Source: HRBIN30 sp964534275 (GTDB lineage Bacteria; Desulfobacterota; Binatia; HRBIN30). Taken from it: a DNA stretch of 64,000 bases. Where the stretch lies: the NCBI GenBank assembly GCA_964534275.1, contig CAZHQG010000010.1:1-64000 (forward strand), in the 5' to 3' direction. A program made the translations under genes and the position numbers. The notes under the pieces are model-generated. The model was not told the DNA's origin and searched no databases. It saw only the letters and a list, made by a program, of their open reading frames with translations. Below are positions 8,869 to 18,123 of the stretch, one piece after another (the stretch's first letter is position 1; every line of letters begins with the position of its first letter).

Positions 8869-9903
8869 CTAAGGCAAGCGAATCGTGGCGGACGTAGCCC
8901 CGCCAGTATGGAGGTTACTCGCTGCGCTGCCTGTCACTCCGGCTTGGTCAATGTGGAAGGACTCCGCCACGCCCACCAACCCGGTCGGTAGCCTTAGTTG
9001 CGCCTGAGCAAAGATGGTCGCGATCGCTCCACCCGTCAGCAACGTCGACCGAAACTGCCCGGTTGTTTGCGGCGTATTCCCGAGGTCGATTGTCGTCCAG
9101 CACTGATGGGGAAATGATCCACTAAAGGGGGATTCAAATTCGTCGTACACGATGTACGACACCGTTCCGTTGCTCCGCACTCCAGCGGCAAGGTCCAGAT
9201 TGCACGACAACAGCGTCAGGTTCGTCGCGATGAACGAATTCAGATTCGCGTTGCCCAGGTCTTCGATGACCGGGTCCAGCGAGCCACGCGGACTGAAATT
9301 TAGGGTCAGCGAGCCTGGGCAGGTCTCGTATTCGCTGCCATCTAATGCCAGCGGGTTGCTGAGGCTCTGCGACACTGCAGCCACGGCGAACGCATTGTAT
9401 TTGCTCACGTCGCCGGTGTTGTCATCCATGATGGTCACTTCCCCCTTGAGCCGGTTTTGACCCCGGGGATCGCCATTGGCGTCAACTTCTACACACACAA
9501 GCGCCCCTTGGAATCCGGGTGGAACAGGCGGAATCAACCCAGGGTCGAAGCCCGCGCCGGCGCTACCAAACGAATCTGTCGGGTCCACCCGGCGGCCTTG
9601 CGACACCCTCCATTGCGTAGGCTGCTGCCGAGTGAGCACAAGCTCGAAATCCACCGCGCCACAGTACCCACTGCCGTCTGGGGCCGACAGGTAAAAGCAG
9701 TGAACCCAGTTGATGGAGTTCCCGGTATTCGTGATTTGCACGATCGTGTCGCGCTGGCCCGTGCGGACGACCTTCGGGAACATCAAGATCGAGCCCGGCC
9801 GATCCGTTCCAGATCTCGTCTGCTGCGCCTGGGAGCCGGCAGCGCCCGCGAAGACGCACAGCATTCCGATCCCCAAAAGCCAGCTCCTGTACAGTGCCCT
9901 CAT
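8869..9903 (-). CDS. Secreted protein, tandem paralogue C (short form)
   Basis: This 344-residue protein is the smallest of the four paralogues. The start at 9903 follows AAGGAGGATAGCC; the signal peptide is SWLLGIGMLCVFAGAAGSQA. It keeps SILMFPKVV, DTIVQITNTG, WVHCFYLSAPDG, LTRQQPTQWRVSQGR, the FQGALVCVEV block, YNAFAVAAV, LTLLSCNLDL, VYDEFESPFS and GVAESFHID. It lacks the DC..GG.C cysteine hairpins found in its siblings, which suggests those are inserts in a conserved core. It lies 42 bases before paralogue D and 75 bases after paralogue B, so co-transcription is likely. Function unknown. Confidence 0.8.
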   Translation of the reverse strand: MRALYRSWLLGIGMLCVFAGAAGSQAQQTRSGTDRPGSILMFPKVVRTGQRDTIVQITNTGNSINWVHCFYLSAPDGSGYCGAVDFELVLTRQQPTQWRVSQGRRVDPTDSFGSAGAGFDPGLIPPVPPGFQGALVCVEVDANGDPRGQNRLKGEVTIMDDNTGDVSKYNAFAVAAVSQSLSNPLALDGSEYETCPGSLTLNFSPRGSLDPVIEDLGNANLNSFIATNLTLLSCNLDLAAGVRSNGTVSYIVYDEFESPFSGSFPHQCWTTIDLGNTPQTTGQFRSTLLTGGAIATIFAQAQLRLPTGLVGVAESFHIDQAGVTGSAASNLHTGGATSATIRLP

Positions 9904-9978
9904 GGCTATCCTCCTTGCGGTCCGTCCCCGCATTGTTGACTCCTTTTTAAGTTCGCCTGGCTACTCATCGGCGCTGGC

Positions 9979-11187
9979 CTACGGCAAGATCATCAAGTCG
10001 CTCCGGCCATTCCCCTGCTGATGCAGGTCGTACGCCGCACTGCTCAGCGTCCCAGTGGGGAAATTCGCCTGCGCTACCCCGAGAAGCCCCGATCCGAGAG
10101 GCGAAACGCCACCCACCCCGCGGATTCGGGTTTGCCCCCCAAGCGTACCAGCGACGCCAGCACTGAAAATCGAGCGCGCAGGGTTGCGCGTGTCGATGCG
10201 CGATAGCTGCGTGGCGTGGAAGAGGCAATCCACAGTGCGGCTCGTCGAGAAGCGCTGCTCGAACTCGTTGAACACCAGAAACTGCGCTACCGAGCGGCCA
10301 GGTGTTTGGGTCGAGAAGTCGTTCGAGCACGGAACCAAGGTCAAGTCCGATATGTACTGAATCGCAACATTGTTCGTGATGGGATCTACTGCGCCGTCGA
10401 ACATGTGGCTGAGAATCAGCACCCCGGGGCAGGATGCATAGTTGCCGCCGTCGGCTAGAACGAGCTGGCCGTTGGAAACGGGATTGCCGGTCGCCTCGAG
10501 GCCAACTGCATTATAACGAGCTGGATTTAGACCGGTTAGAATGGTGGCGTCGCCGTAAAGCTTGTCTCGGGTAGCCGTCTGGTCGGGGACACTCTGGCTG
10601 CCTCCGGTAAACTGGATGCACACCAACGCACCAATGAACGGATCTTCTGGAACCGGGGGAATCGCGCTGCCCAGGTTGCTTTGACCGGTGTTGCAGCCGA
10701 CGTTGTTTGGGCATTGCGCATCAGAGAAGCACTGGAGGTTGACAAACGGGGCATTGCACCGAAACGGGCCTTCGAGCGGAAACTGCCCGCGCGCAAGCCC
10801 GTCGCTCGCATACCATGCCAGCGGCTGCTCTTGCGTGAGTACAACATCGAAGTCGGTTTCGTTCCAGCTCGGCACGCACTCCCCGCGGCCGCCACAGTCC
10901 GTCGCATCGCGGCAACCAGCTCCATCGTTCGAACAGTGGCCGGTAGCGTTGATGTAAAAACAGTGCGCCTGTTTAATACCGCTCGCGTTTGTGCTGCTCA
11001 GCATCAGGCGCGTATCCGTCGGCGCTACCAACCAACGAGCGCTTGTGTCTACCACTATTTTGGGCCAAACCACGATGGACGCCGGTCGGTTCGTCGTGCT
11101 TCGGGCATTTGCAATACCAGCCATGGCCACCAATGCCACGCCCGCGCCTACTCCCATGCGGGCAGCCGCTTGCCACATCTTCTTCAT
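9979..11187 (-). CDS. Secreted protein, tandem paralogue B
   Basis: This is a 402-residue exported protein of the same family. AAAGGAG precedes the ATG at 11187, and the signal peptide ends near MAGIANA. Shared blocks are SIVVWPKIVVD, TRLMLSSTNAS, QAHCFYINATGHC, LTQEQPLAWYASDG, FIGALVCIQF, YNAVGLEATG, YISDLTLVPCSNDF, FLVFNEFEQRFS, GTLGGQTRIRG and YDLHQQGNG. Two Cys-rich inserts are present (CRDATDCGGRGECVP and CFSDAQCPNNVGC). The upstream sibling ends 79 bases before it. The core has the strand-rich look of a beta-sandwich, but that is inference. No function can be assigned. Confidence 0.8.
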   Translation of the reverse strand: MKKMWQAAARMGVGAGVALVAMAGIANARSTTNRPASIVVWPKIVVDTSARWLVAPTDTRLMLSSTNASGIKQAHCFYINATGHCSNDGAGCRDATDCGGRGECVPSWNETDFDVVLTQEQPLAWYASDGLARGQFPLEGPFRCNAPFVNLQCFSDAQCPNNVGCNTGQSNLGSAIPPVPEDPFIGALVCIQFTGGSQSVPDQTATRDKLYGDATILTGLNPARYNAVGLEATGNPVSNGQLVLADGGNYASCPGVLILSHMFDGAVDPITNNVAIQYISDLTLVPCSNDFSTQTPGRSVAQFLVFNEFEQRFSTSRTVDCLFHATQLSRIDTRNPARSIFSAGVAGTLGGQTRIRGVGGVSPLGSGLLGVAQANFPTGTLSSAAYDLHQQGNGRSDLMILP

Positions 11188-11266
11188 CGCCGTACTCCTT
11201 TCGCTGCTCAACCGAGCTCGCTGCGATCTCGTCCGAATCGTCACCATTTGCGCACCTCCGCCGCTT

Positions 11267-12538
11267 TTATGGCAACGTGATAATGTCGCCGAATCCCGAA
11301 CGGCTACCCTCGTGGCGCAAGTTAAAGGCAGCGGTGCCAACCGAACCACCCAAGCTGTAGAATTCTTCCGCCACGCCCAAAACGCCCGAGGCAGGCAGGC
11401 AGCCTAGCACAGTGCCCCCAGGGCCGGTCTGCACGTTGGTGCCGCAGTCACTATGCTGGGTGCAGGAACTGCCCCTGTTCGAACCGGAATAACAAACGTT
11501 GATGGGACGAGGCGAAATGCGGATCTTCCAGAGGTCCTGGTTGCCGTTCACGAAGACCCCGCCGCCCGAAACCGGGAGGTCGGCGAGTCGGCGATTGAGG
11601 AAACAATCGAACGAGAAGGCCTCGATACTGAGCGGCTGCTCGAACTCGTTGTATCCCACGAAACGAACACGCACAGGTGCGGGAAGGTCCTCTTCGATCA
11701 GTTCACTACAGGGAACCAACGTGAGCTCCGTGCTAATGGTGGCACCCGTAAACGCGTCTGTGACACCCTCTGCGTTTGCCGTAAATACCAAGCTTGCTGG
11801 ACAATAATTCAACTCTCCGGCACCCGTGCCGGTCCAGTTGAGCCGCAGCTCTTTATCCGTATTGAGGCCACCGCCTCCTACATCCGCATTCGCGGCTACG
11901 GTCAGGGCATTGTACTCGCTAATCTGCGCCGAACTAAGGTCCTCGATTGTCGCAGTGCCCTTCAGAGCATTCCCCGGAAACGGATCACCATCAGAGTTCA
12001 TTTGGTAGCACTTGAGCTCGCCTACGAACTGGCTCCCCACCGGCGGAACGAAGGACGCCTGGTTCTGCCCAATCAACAGTCCAGGACACACGAGCTGTCC
12101 GGACGTGTCCACGGTACATTGGCAGTTCTGACCCGGGCGGCATGGAGCCGAGGGAATGGTTGTGAGCCTCCCAGTGGACACCCGCCATTGCACAGGCTGC
12201 TGCGCGGTCAGAGCGAGTTCAAAATTCGTTGCATTGCACACGCGAATGCACTGCTCGTTCGTAGGACAGTCCGCATCGATCTCACAGCTCTCGTCTGTTG
12301 TCAGGCTGCAAGTCCCTGAGGCGTTGATGTAAAAACAGTGCACCTGAACGAAAGAGTTTGTCCGGTTGCTCAGTTGGATAAGGGTATCGCGCACCCCATC
12401 GGACACTACCTTCGGAAAGATGATCAACGTGCCGGACTCATCCGACGTCACGTCTCCCCGTGCACCTGGCGCCGTCACCAGCCCCGCCAGCAGCACGCCT
12501 AGGCCCATCAGCCAAGGACTCCGCTTCACCAATCGCAT
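11267..12538 (-). CDS. Secreted protein, tandem paralogue A
   Basis: This 423-residue exported protein is the first and longest of the four paralogues in transcription order. AAAGGAGGCGTACG precedes the ATG at 12538; the signal peptide is SPWLMGLGVLLAGLVTAPGA. Shared blocks are LIIFPKVVSDG, DTLIQLSNRT, VQVHCFYINASGTC, LTAQQPVQWRVSTGR, FVGELKCYQM, YNALTVAANA, STELTLVPCSELI, VGYNEFEQPLS and FNLRHEG. Cys-rich inserts include CEIDADCPTNEQCIRVC, and another lies near the C-terminus (CTQHSDCGTN). The gap to the TPT-linked gene upstream is 149 bases. The family is not one I recognise. Confidence 0.8.
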   Translation of the reverse strand: MRLVKRSPWLMGLGVLLAGLVTAPGARGDVTSDESGTLIIFPKVVSDGVRDTLIQLSNRTNSFVQVHCFYINASGTCSLTTDESCEIDADCPTNEQCIRVCNATNFELALTAQQPVQWRVSTGRLTTIPSAPCRPGQNCQCTVDTSGQLVCPGLLIGQNQASFVPPVGSQFVGELKCYQMNSDGDPFPGNALKGTATIEDLSSAQISEYNALTVAANADVGGGGLNTDKELRLNWTGTGAGELNYCPASLVFTANAEGVTDAFTGATISTELTLVPCSELIEEDLPAPVRVRFVGYNEFEQPLSIEAFSFDCFLNRRLADLPVSGGGVFVNGNQDLWKIRISPRPINVCYSGSNRGSSCTQHSDCGTNVQTGPGGTVLGCLPASGVLGVAEEFYSLGGSVGTAAFNLRHEGSRSGFGDIITLP

Positions 12539-12687
12539 CGTACGCCTCCTTTCGGTCATTCCAGCGTATGGCAAACGCCAGGATCTTTTCACCGACCCCA
12601 GCACAAACGCACGCGATGTATGCCCCAAAGGAGCACAAGAGTCAAGCCGAAATTGAAAATTTGTTCCTTGATGGCGTGGTGCGACGC

Positions 12688-15162
12688 TCACGGCGAGCGT
12701 CGCACCACGATTTCCGTCACAGGCCCTGGTCGCCCGCTCGTATCGAGTACGCGTGCAGTCAACACCGTGTCTCCCACCGCGAACTCCAAGTTTCTACTGA
12801 CCACAGCGCAGAATTGCCTTCCGCTACTCGGCAGGTTCGGCGTGATCGTAGCCTCGAGGCCGTCTGGCCCAAGAGTACAGGGTTCGCTCGGGAGTTTCGG
12901 GTCGAACCGGCAAGCAAAATCCACCAGCGCATCGATTTTGTCCGGCGCAAAATCCGCAACGCTCACGCCCGGCACCCCGCCTCCACCTTGAGCTACTGGC
13001 TGCGTGTCGCAAATCGTAGTGGAACCGTTCCCTAAGTCTCGGTTGCTCAGGATTTGCAAGCTCGGGTAGATCCCCAAGCCCGGGGTCGGGGGAGGCACGC
13101 TGGTGCCAACCGTTCCTCCCCCACTTCCAGGCCGGGCTTCCAAAACGAGATAGAAACCGGAGGAACTCCCGATGCGAAAAACTCGCCGGCCGGATCCGTC
13201 GAACTCTGGAGTTGGCGTCGGCGTGCTGCCGCAGAGGCAGCTCGGCTCGTTGCACCAGTAGCAGCCGTTCGCGCGGACCACTCCGAAGAAGGTGACGATC
13301 GGGCCGGCAGCAGCACTGGTGGCCGTCGGTGTGGCGGTGATTGTCGGCGTGGCAGTGATCGTGCGCGTGAGGGTGATGGTCGGGGTGGCGGTCGGGAGCG
13401 GCGTATTCGTCGGTGTGCGCGTGGCCGTACCTGTCGGAGTACTCGTCGGGGTGGCAGTGAACGAGCGCGTTGGTGTCGGAGTACGAGTCGAAGTCGGCGA
13501 CCAAGTGTTGGTGGGTGTCAGCGTCAGAGTCGGCGTGCGTGTGGCTGTAGCCGTGCTCGTCTCGGTTCGCGTAGGAGTAGCCGTGCGCGAAGGAGTCGGC
13601 GACCACGTGCTCGTCGGCGTCCACGTAACCGTCGGCGTGCGTGTGGCTGTGGCTGTGCTCGTCTCAGTTTGAGTAGGAGTAGCCGTGCGCGAAGAAGTCG
13701 GCGACCACGTGCTCGTCGCCGTCCACGTGCCAGTGGGAGTTCCGGTTGCCGTGGCGCTACTCGTCGCGGTTCGTGTAGGCGTCGCTGTAGGCGACGCGGT
13801 GGGGGACCAGCTTGGCGTGGCCGAGGCCGTTGGAGTTCCCGTGAATGTAACCGTCGCGGGTGGGCTGGCAGTTCGGGTTGCCGATGGAGACGCCGTGCCC
13901 GACGAGGTGGTCGTGGAAGTCGGCGAAGCGCTCGCCGATGGTGTGTTCGTCGCGCTCGGTAAGGGAGTTCCCGAGGGCGAAAGGGTCGGAGACGGCGTAG
14001 CCGAAGAAGATCGCGTCGGAGTCGCGGTGTTGGACCCTGTGAGCGTTGGCTCCGGCGACGGCGTCATCGAGGGATTGGGGGTATCTGACGGTGTGCTGGT
14101 CGCCGAAGCCGTGCTCGACGGGCTGGGCGGGTTCGCCGTAGCCGTGGGAGAAGGTGTAGGCGTCTCGCTCCTCGTGGCACTTGGCGTTGCCGAGGGCGTT
14201 CGCGTGCGCGTGGGCGGGATCGTCCAAGTCGGAGTCGGTGTCGCTGTGTTAGACACCGTTGCCGTTGGCGTGCGTGTGGTCGTTGCCGAGCGCGACGGCG
14301 TGACGCTGGCCGTTCCTGTAACCGTTGCAGTCGCCGACAACGTTGGTAGGGGCGACTGCGTGGACGTGGCGGTGCCCGTGGGGCTCGCTGTCGCCAAGGG
14401 CTCTACTGGAGAGGGGCTCATCGAAGGCGTAGGACTCCCCGTCGGCGTAGGTTCTGCCGGTGTATCGGTAGGTTGTGGGGGCGGGGTCACCGAGGGCAAC
14501 GGGGATTCGGTCGGAGACGCCAAGCCGGTTGCTGTCGGAGTTGGACTGAGCGACGGCACCGTAGTAAACATGGGTGTCGGTGTCCGGGAAGACGTCGCGG
14601 CCGGCGTCACGCTGACGGTCGGCGACGCTGAGTGGGTCGGACTGGGAGTTGGCGTCGACGAAGGTAATTCGTTGGCCGATCGCGTGGGCGATGGTGTGGA
14701 TGTGGGCGATGCGGTTGGCGTTCCAGTGGCCGACCGAGTGCCTGTCGGAGTCGAACTGCGCGTTCGTGTCGGAAGCGCGGTGACCGTACCTGTTCCGGTT
14801 GGCGTTGCAGTTGCAACGGCACTCGCTGTTCGCGTGGGAGTTGGGGTAGAGGTGTCGGTTGGAAGGGACGTTGCGGTTGCGGACGCCGATGGACTCGGCG
14901 TACCGGTCGAGACCGGTGACGGGGTTTCAGAAGGAGGAGGCAACACCAACAACCCAGCAAACCCAATGATGTCCGCAGCCGTCGCCCGCCCGTCGCCGTT
15001 CACGTCCGCCTGCGGACAATACGGATCCTCGAAGAGCGAGGCAGCAATCGCCGCGACTTCGGCGTCGGGTATGCTATCGCAGTTCACGTCGATGCTGACC
15101 GCGCTGGCAGTACTGGCCACCAGCCACAGCGTCAGCAGTCGCCCAACCCAACTTCTTACCAT
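12688..15162 (-). CDS. Secreted protein with EF-hand/dockerin-like N-terminus and giant TPT linker
   Basis: This 824-residue protein has four parts. A signal peptide (residues 1-21) is followed by two EF-hand-type loops (DVNCDSIPDAEVA and ADVNGDGRATAADI, residues 26-66), which look dockerin-like and probably bind calcium. Residues about 80-625 are an almost pure Thr/Pro/Ser/Ala linker with TPT, SPT and TATPT runs. The C-terminal domain of about 200 residues begins TFFGVVRANGCYWC and has several Cys; it ends in a strand-rich segment (VLTARVLDTSGRPGP). The linker is probably extended and perhaps glycosylated. The gene leads the minus-strand run of four secreted paralogues and is likely the first gene of that operon. 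Function unknown; a surface or matrix role is inferred. Confidence 0.8.
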   Translation of the reverse strand: MVRSWVGRLLTLWLVASTASAVSIDVNCDSIPDAEVAAIAASLFEDPYCPQADVNGDGRATAADIIGFAGLLVLPPPSETPSPVSTGTPSPSASATATSLPTDTSTPTPTRTASAVATATPTGTGTVTALPTRTRSSTPTGTRSATGTPTASPTSTPSPTRSANELPSSTPTPSPTHSASPTVSVTPAATSSRTPTPMFTTVPSLSPTPTATGLASPTESPLPSVTPPPQPTDTPAEPTPTGSPTPSMSPSPVEPLATASPTGTATSTQSPLPTLSATATVTGTASVTPSRSATTTRTPTATVSNTATPTPTWTIPPTRTRTPSATPSATRSETPTPSPTATANPPSPSSTASATSTPSDTPNPSMTPSPEPTLTGSNTATPTRSSSATPSPTLSPSGTPLPSATNTPSASASPTSTTTSSGTASPSATRTASPPATVTFTGTPTASATPSWSPTASPTATPTRTATSSATATGTPTGTWTATSTWSPTSSRTATPTQTETSTATATRTPTVTWTPTSTWSPTPSRTATPTRTETSTATATRTPTLTLTPTNTWSPTSTRTPTPTRSFTATPTSTPTGTATRTPTNTPLPTATPTITLTRTITATPTITATPTATSAAAGPIVTFFGVVRANGCYWCNEPSCLCGSTPTPTPEFDGSGRRVFRIGSSSGFYLVLEARPGSGGGTVGTSVPPPTPGLGIYPSLQILSNRDLGNGSTTICDTQPVAQGGGGVPGVSVADFAPDKIDALVDFACRFDPKLPSEPCTLGPDGLEATITPNLPSSGRQFCAVVSRNLEFAVGDTVLTARVLDTSGRPGPVTEIVVRRSP

Positions 15163-15339
15163 CTTATCCCTTGTGCCCCGCGCAGTGTCCTTTCCCGTGA
15201 ACCTCCGTTGATGCCTACATGCTCCAGCATTTGCAAGAAACCTCTTTTGGCGTCCGGCGGGAAACAGTCGGGGATGGTTCGCTTACGAATGCGTGGCGCT
15301 GTTGACTCGAACTGTCGCGTAGGTTCTGATGCGCGAGTG

Positions 15340-16296
15340 ATGCGGTCGGTGCAAACAGTTCTTGGTCCGGTGCCGGTGGACCAACTCGGTCTCACGTTGA
15401 TGCACGAACACCTACTGATTGGCTGGCCTGGGTGGCAGTACGACGTTGCAGCGCCACGGAAGTCCCAAAGCGAGATCGCGAAGATTTGCACCGACCGCAT
15501 GCTGGAACTCAAAGCGTACGGCGTGCAAACGCTCGTGGATCCTTGCCCGATGGACCTCGGGCGCGACGTAGAGCTGATGGCGCGCGTATCCCAGGATACC
15601 GGCGTGCATATCATTTGCGCTACCGGGCTGTACAAGGAGGACCAAGGCACGCCGCCGTATTTCAAGTTCCGCGCCCAGTTTGCCGACGCCACCCATGAAA
15701 TCCGCGACGCATTCGTGCGGGAGCTGACCGAAGGTGTTGGCGACACGGGCATCAAGCCCGGCCTCATCAAGGCTGCAACTGGTGCGCATCAAGTGACCCC
15801 TTACGAGGAGATGGTCTTGCGAGCGGCAGCACAAGCTTCGTGCGCCACTGGAGTGCCGATCTTGACCCACACCGACGAAGGGACCATGGGCCGCGAGCAG
15901 CTCGACATTTTCGCTGCCGAAGGAGTGGAACTTCGCCATGTGGTCATCGGCCATAGTTGCGGAAGTTCGGACCTCAGGTATCACACCGACCTGCTCGACC
16001 GCGGGTGTTTTCTCGGCTTCGATCGCTTCGGTCTCGAGCTGTTACAGCCAGACCGCTTGCGCCTCGCTGCTCTCATCGGCTTGATCGGCGTTGGGTTCGC
16101 AAAACAGTTGATGCTTTCGCACGACAGCGTTTGGTGTTGGCTTGGCCGCCCTCTTCCCGTACCGGAAACCGTGCTCCCGCATTGGCGACCAACGTATATT
16201 TTCACCGACATCTTGCCGCGGCTTCGCGAAGCAGGCGTGAGCGACGCAAAGATCGAAACCATGCTCGTGGCAAATCCGCGGCGGTTTTTTAGCTGA
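15340..16296 (+). CDS. Phosphotriesterase-family metal-dependent hydrolase
   Basis: This 318-residue TIM-barrel amidohydrolase is of the phosphotriesterase/lactonase group. Metal ligands of the family can be read: HEH in LTLMHEHLL near residue 23, a Lys in GLIKAATG that would be carbamylated, His in THTDEG and VVIGHS, and the final Asp in LSHDSVW. I chose the ATG giving MRSVQTVLGPVPVDQLG, since family members begin in this way; no strong ribosome site is seen and a GTG one codon earlier is possible. Members hydrolyse lactones, phosphotriesters or related esters, and the natural substrate cannot be told here. It is a single gene, divergent from the TPT gene and convergent with rsmI. Confidence 0.88.
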   Translation: MRSVQTVLGPVPVDQLGLTLMHEHLLIGWPGWQYDVAAPRKSQSEIAKICTDRMLELKAYGVQTLVDPCPMDLGRDVELMARVSQDTGVHIICATGLYKEDQGTPPYFKFRAQFADATHEIRDAFVRELTEGVGDTGIKPGLIKAATGAHQVTPYEEMVLRAAAQASCATGVPILTHTDEGTMGREQLDIFAAEGVELRHVVIGHSCGSSDLRYHTDLLDRGCFLGFDRFGLELLQPDRLRLAALIGLIGVGFAKQLMLSHDSVWCWLGRPLPVPETVLPHWRPTYIFTDILPRLREAGVSDAKIETMLVANPRRFFS

Positions 16297-16343
16297 GCAC
16301 TCTGTGTTGCCCACGCGGTAAGGGGCGCGGCTCACGGGCTTCG

Positions 16344-17186
16344 TCAACGCTGGTGCAGCCCCCAAGCGTACACTTCACGGCGTGAAAGCCCGTACTCGCG
16401 GGCAATGAGTTTTGCAGCGTCGCGAAGCGACACCCCGCTCGCGAGCAGCTCAGTCAGTTTCTCCTGCCACGGTCGTGCGGGGGTTGCTTGGGCAGGAGGC
16501 TCCGGGCAGCCTTCAGCCACGAGCGTTACCTCGCCACGCACAGGGGCTGGGCGGCGGCTCAGTTCGGCAAGCAGTTCCGCTGGCGTTCCGCGCAAAAACT
16601 CTTCGTAAAGCTTGGTCAGCTCGCGCGCGACCACTACGGTCCGCGCCCCCCAAACAGCTTCCATGTCCTGCAAGCATGCCGGCAGCCGCCGTGCCGTTTC
16701 GAACATCACGAGCGTGCGAGTCTCTCGAGCAAGTTCCTGCAGCCGAGCACGGCGCGCACTCGCCCGCGCAGGCAAAAAGCCCTCGAAGACGAAGCGTTGC
16801 GCTGGCAGACCGGCAGCAGAGAGCGCTGCCACGATGGCCGAAGGTCCCGGCACCGGGACAACCCGGATGCCAGCCGCGAGTGCACTCCGCACCAAATGGA
16901 AACCTGGATCGCTCAGCACCGGCGTGCCCGCATCGGAGACGAGGGCGCCATTCTCTCCCTGCAACAAATGTTCGACCAGCCGAGGCGCCTGTTTTCGCTC
17001 GATCCAATCGTAATACGGCGTCAATCGCGTGGTGATTCCGTAGTGCCGGAGAAGTTTTGCGGTCTCGCGCGTATCCTCGGCGGCAATCCAGTGAACCTCC
17101 TTCAGCACGCGGAGTGCCCGAAGCGTAATGTCCTCGAGGTTCCCGAGTGGGGTCGCGACCACATACAACACGCCCGGGTGCGGCAT
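16344..17186 (-). CDS. rsmI: 16S rRNA 2'-O-methyltransferase RsmI
   Basis: This 280-residue protein methylates the 2'-O of C1402 in 16S rRNA, using S-adenosylmethionine. The N-terminus (GVLYVVATPLGNLEDITLRA) and the EDTRETAKLLRHYGI block are diagnostic of the tetrapyrrole-methylase-like RsmI family. The SDAGTPVLSDPG and PGPSAIVAALSAAGLP blocks also match. The C-terminal extension ends in a small helical domain (SLRDAAKLIAREYGLSRREV). Length is normal. It follows nadE by 19 bases and is probably the third gene of that operon. Confidence 0.95.
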   Translation of the reverse strand: MPHPGVLYVVATPLGNLEDITLRALRVLKEVHWIAAEDTRETAKLLRHYGITTRLTPYYDWIERKQAPRLVEHLLQGENGALVSDAGTPVLSDPGFHLVRSALAAGIRVVPVPGPSAIVAALSAAGLPAQRFVFEGFLPARASARRARLQELARETRTLVMFETARRLPACLQDMEAVWGARTVVVARELTKLYEEFLRGTPAELLAELSRRPAPVRGEVTLVAEGCPEPPAQATPARPWQEKLTELLASGVSLRDAAKLIAREYGLSRREVYAWGLHQR

Positions 17187-17205
17187 GGCACTGCGAGCAG
17201 CCCGC

Positions 17206-18123
17206 TCACCGCCCCCAGTCGCGGGCGTAGCGGAAATCCCTGTCGATGGTGCGCTGAGACACTTTGGCGATAATGGGCAAGCGCCGTTTGAATTGAGAGT
17301 TGCGCACCATCTCGCTCACTCTGCGAACGAACGCCTCGGGAAAGCCTGCCGCCAGTAGCTCGGCGCGCGAGTAACGTAAATCGACCATGCAGTACAGGAG
17401 CTGGTCGACCTCCCGGTAGCCAAACCCTAACTCGGCCTCGTCGGTTTGTCCGGCCCACAAATCGGCCGTTGGCTGCTTGTGAACGATCTCGGGTGGAACA
17501 CCCACGTGCGCCGCCAATGCCCACACCTGGGTCTTGTACAAATCCCCAAGCGGATTCACCGCCGACGCCATGTCGCCGTGCAGTGTACCGTAACCCAGCA
17601 ACAACTCTGTCTTGTTGCTCGTTCCCAACACGAGGGCCTGCCAGCGAGCCGAGTGGTCGTACAGAATGCTCATTCGCTCGCGAGCCATTTTGTTGCCCTG
17701 CCGAACGCGGTCGGCATCGGGAAAGCGCGCGAAATACGCGTCGATTTGCGGCGTGATCTCTATCTCGAGAGAAGCGACGCCAGCTTTGGCAATCACCAGA
17801 TCCGCGTGAGCCCGACTCTCAGGGCTCGAAGTCCGATACGGCATTTTGATCGCCAACACGTTGTTGGGCCCGAGCGCCTCGGCTGCAAGCATGCAACTCA
17901 AAGCTGAGTCGACCCCGCCAGACAGCCCTACGACCACACGCTCCACGCCGACCTTGCGCACCTCGTTGGCGATGAATGCTGTCAGGATCCGCCGCAGCAA
18001 CGGCGGATTCGTGGGGATGGGCGGACAACGCCAACGGCGGCTCGGTCCGAAGCTTTCCGGCGAAGACGGCTCCGGCACTTGCGCGCTAGCGTCGGGAGAG
18101 GGTGTTGGATTCTGGCTGGGCAT
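17206..18123 (-). CDS. nadE: NAD+ synthetase (amidotransferase-type synthetase domain only)
   Basis: This 305-residue enzyme adenylates nicotinic acid adenine dinucleotide and amidates it to NAD+. The PP-loop is GLSGGVDSAL, followed by KMPYRTSSPESRAHAD, GTSNKTELLLGYGT and the DLYKTQVWALA block of the family. In many bacteria this domain is fused behind a glutaminase. Here the glutaminase is a separate gene ending inside this one (38-base overlap), so the two are translationally coupled and probably form a complex. I start at MPSQNP behind GAGGTGCAGG; the first 30 residues are Pro/Ser-rich and may act as a linker. The synthetase assignment is sure. Confidence 0.92.
   Translation of the reverse strand: MPSQNPTPSPDASAQVPEPSSPESFGPSRRWRCPPIPTNPPLLRRILTAFIANEVRKVGVERVVVGLSGGVDSALSCMLAAEALGPNNVLAIKMPYRTSSPESRAHADLVIAKAGVASLEIEITPQIDAYFARFPDADRVRQGNKMARERMSILYDHSARWQALVLGTSNKTELLLGYGTLHGDMASAVNPLGDLYKTQVWALAAHVGVPPEIVHKQPTADLWAGQTDEAELGFGYREVDQLLYCMVDLRYSRAELLAAGFPEAFVRRVSEMVRNSQFKRRLPIIAKVSQRTIDRDFRYARDWGR

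Noticed and set aside
13054..15211. Long plus-strand frames (Val/Gly-rich and Arg-rich) opposite the TPT-linker gene
   Set aside because: They are compositional mirror images of the Thr/Pro codons. They have no signal, no motif and no ribosome site, whereas the minus-strand frame has a signal peptide and EF-hand loops.
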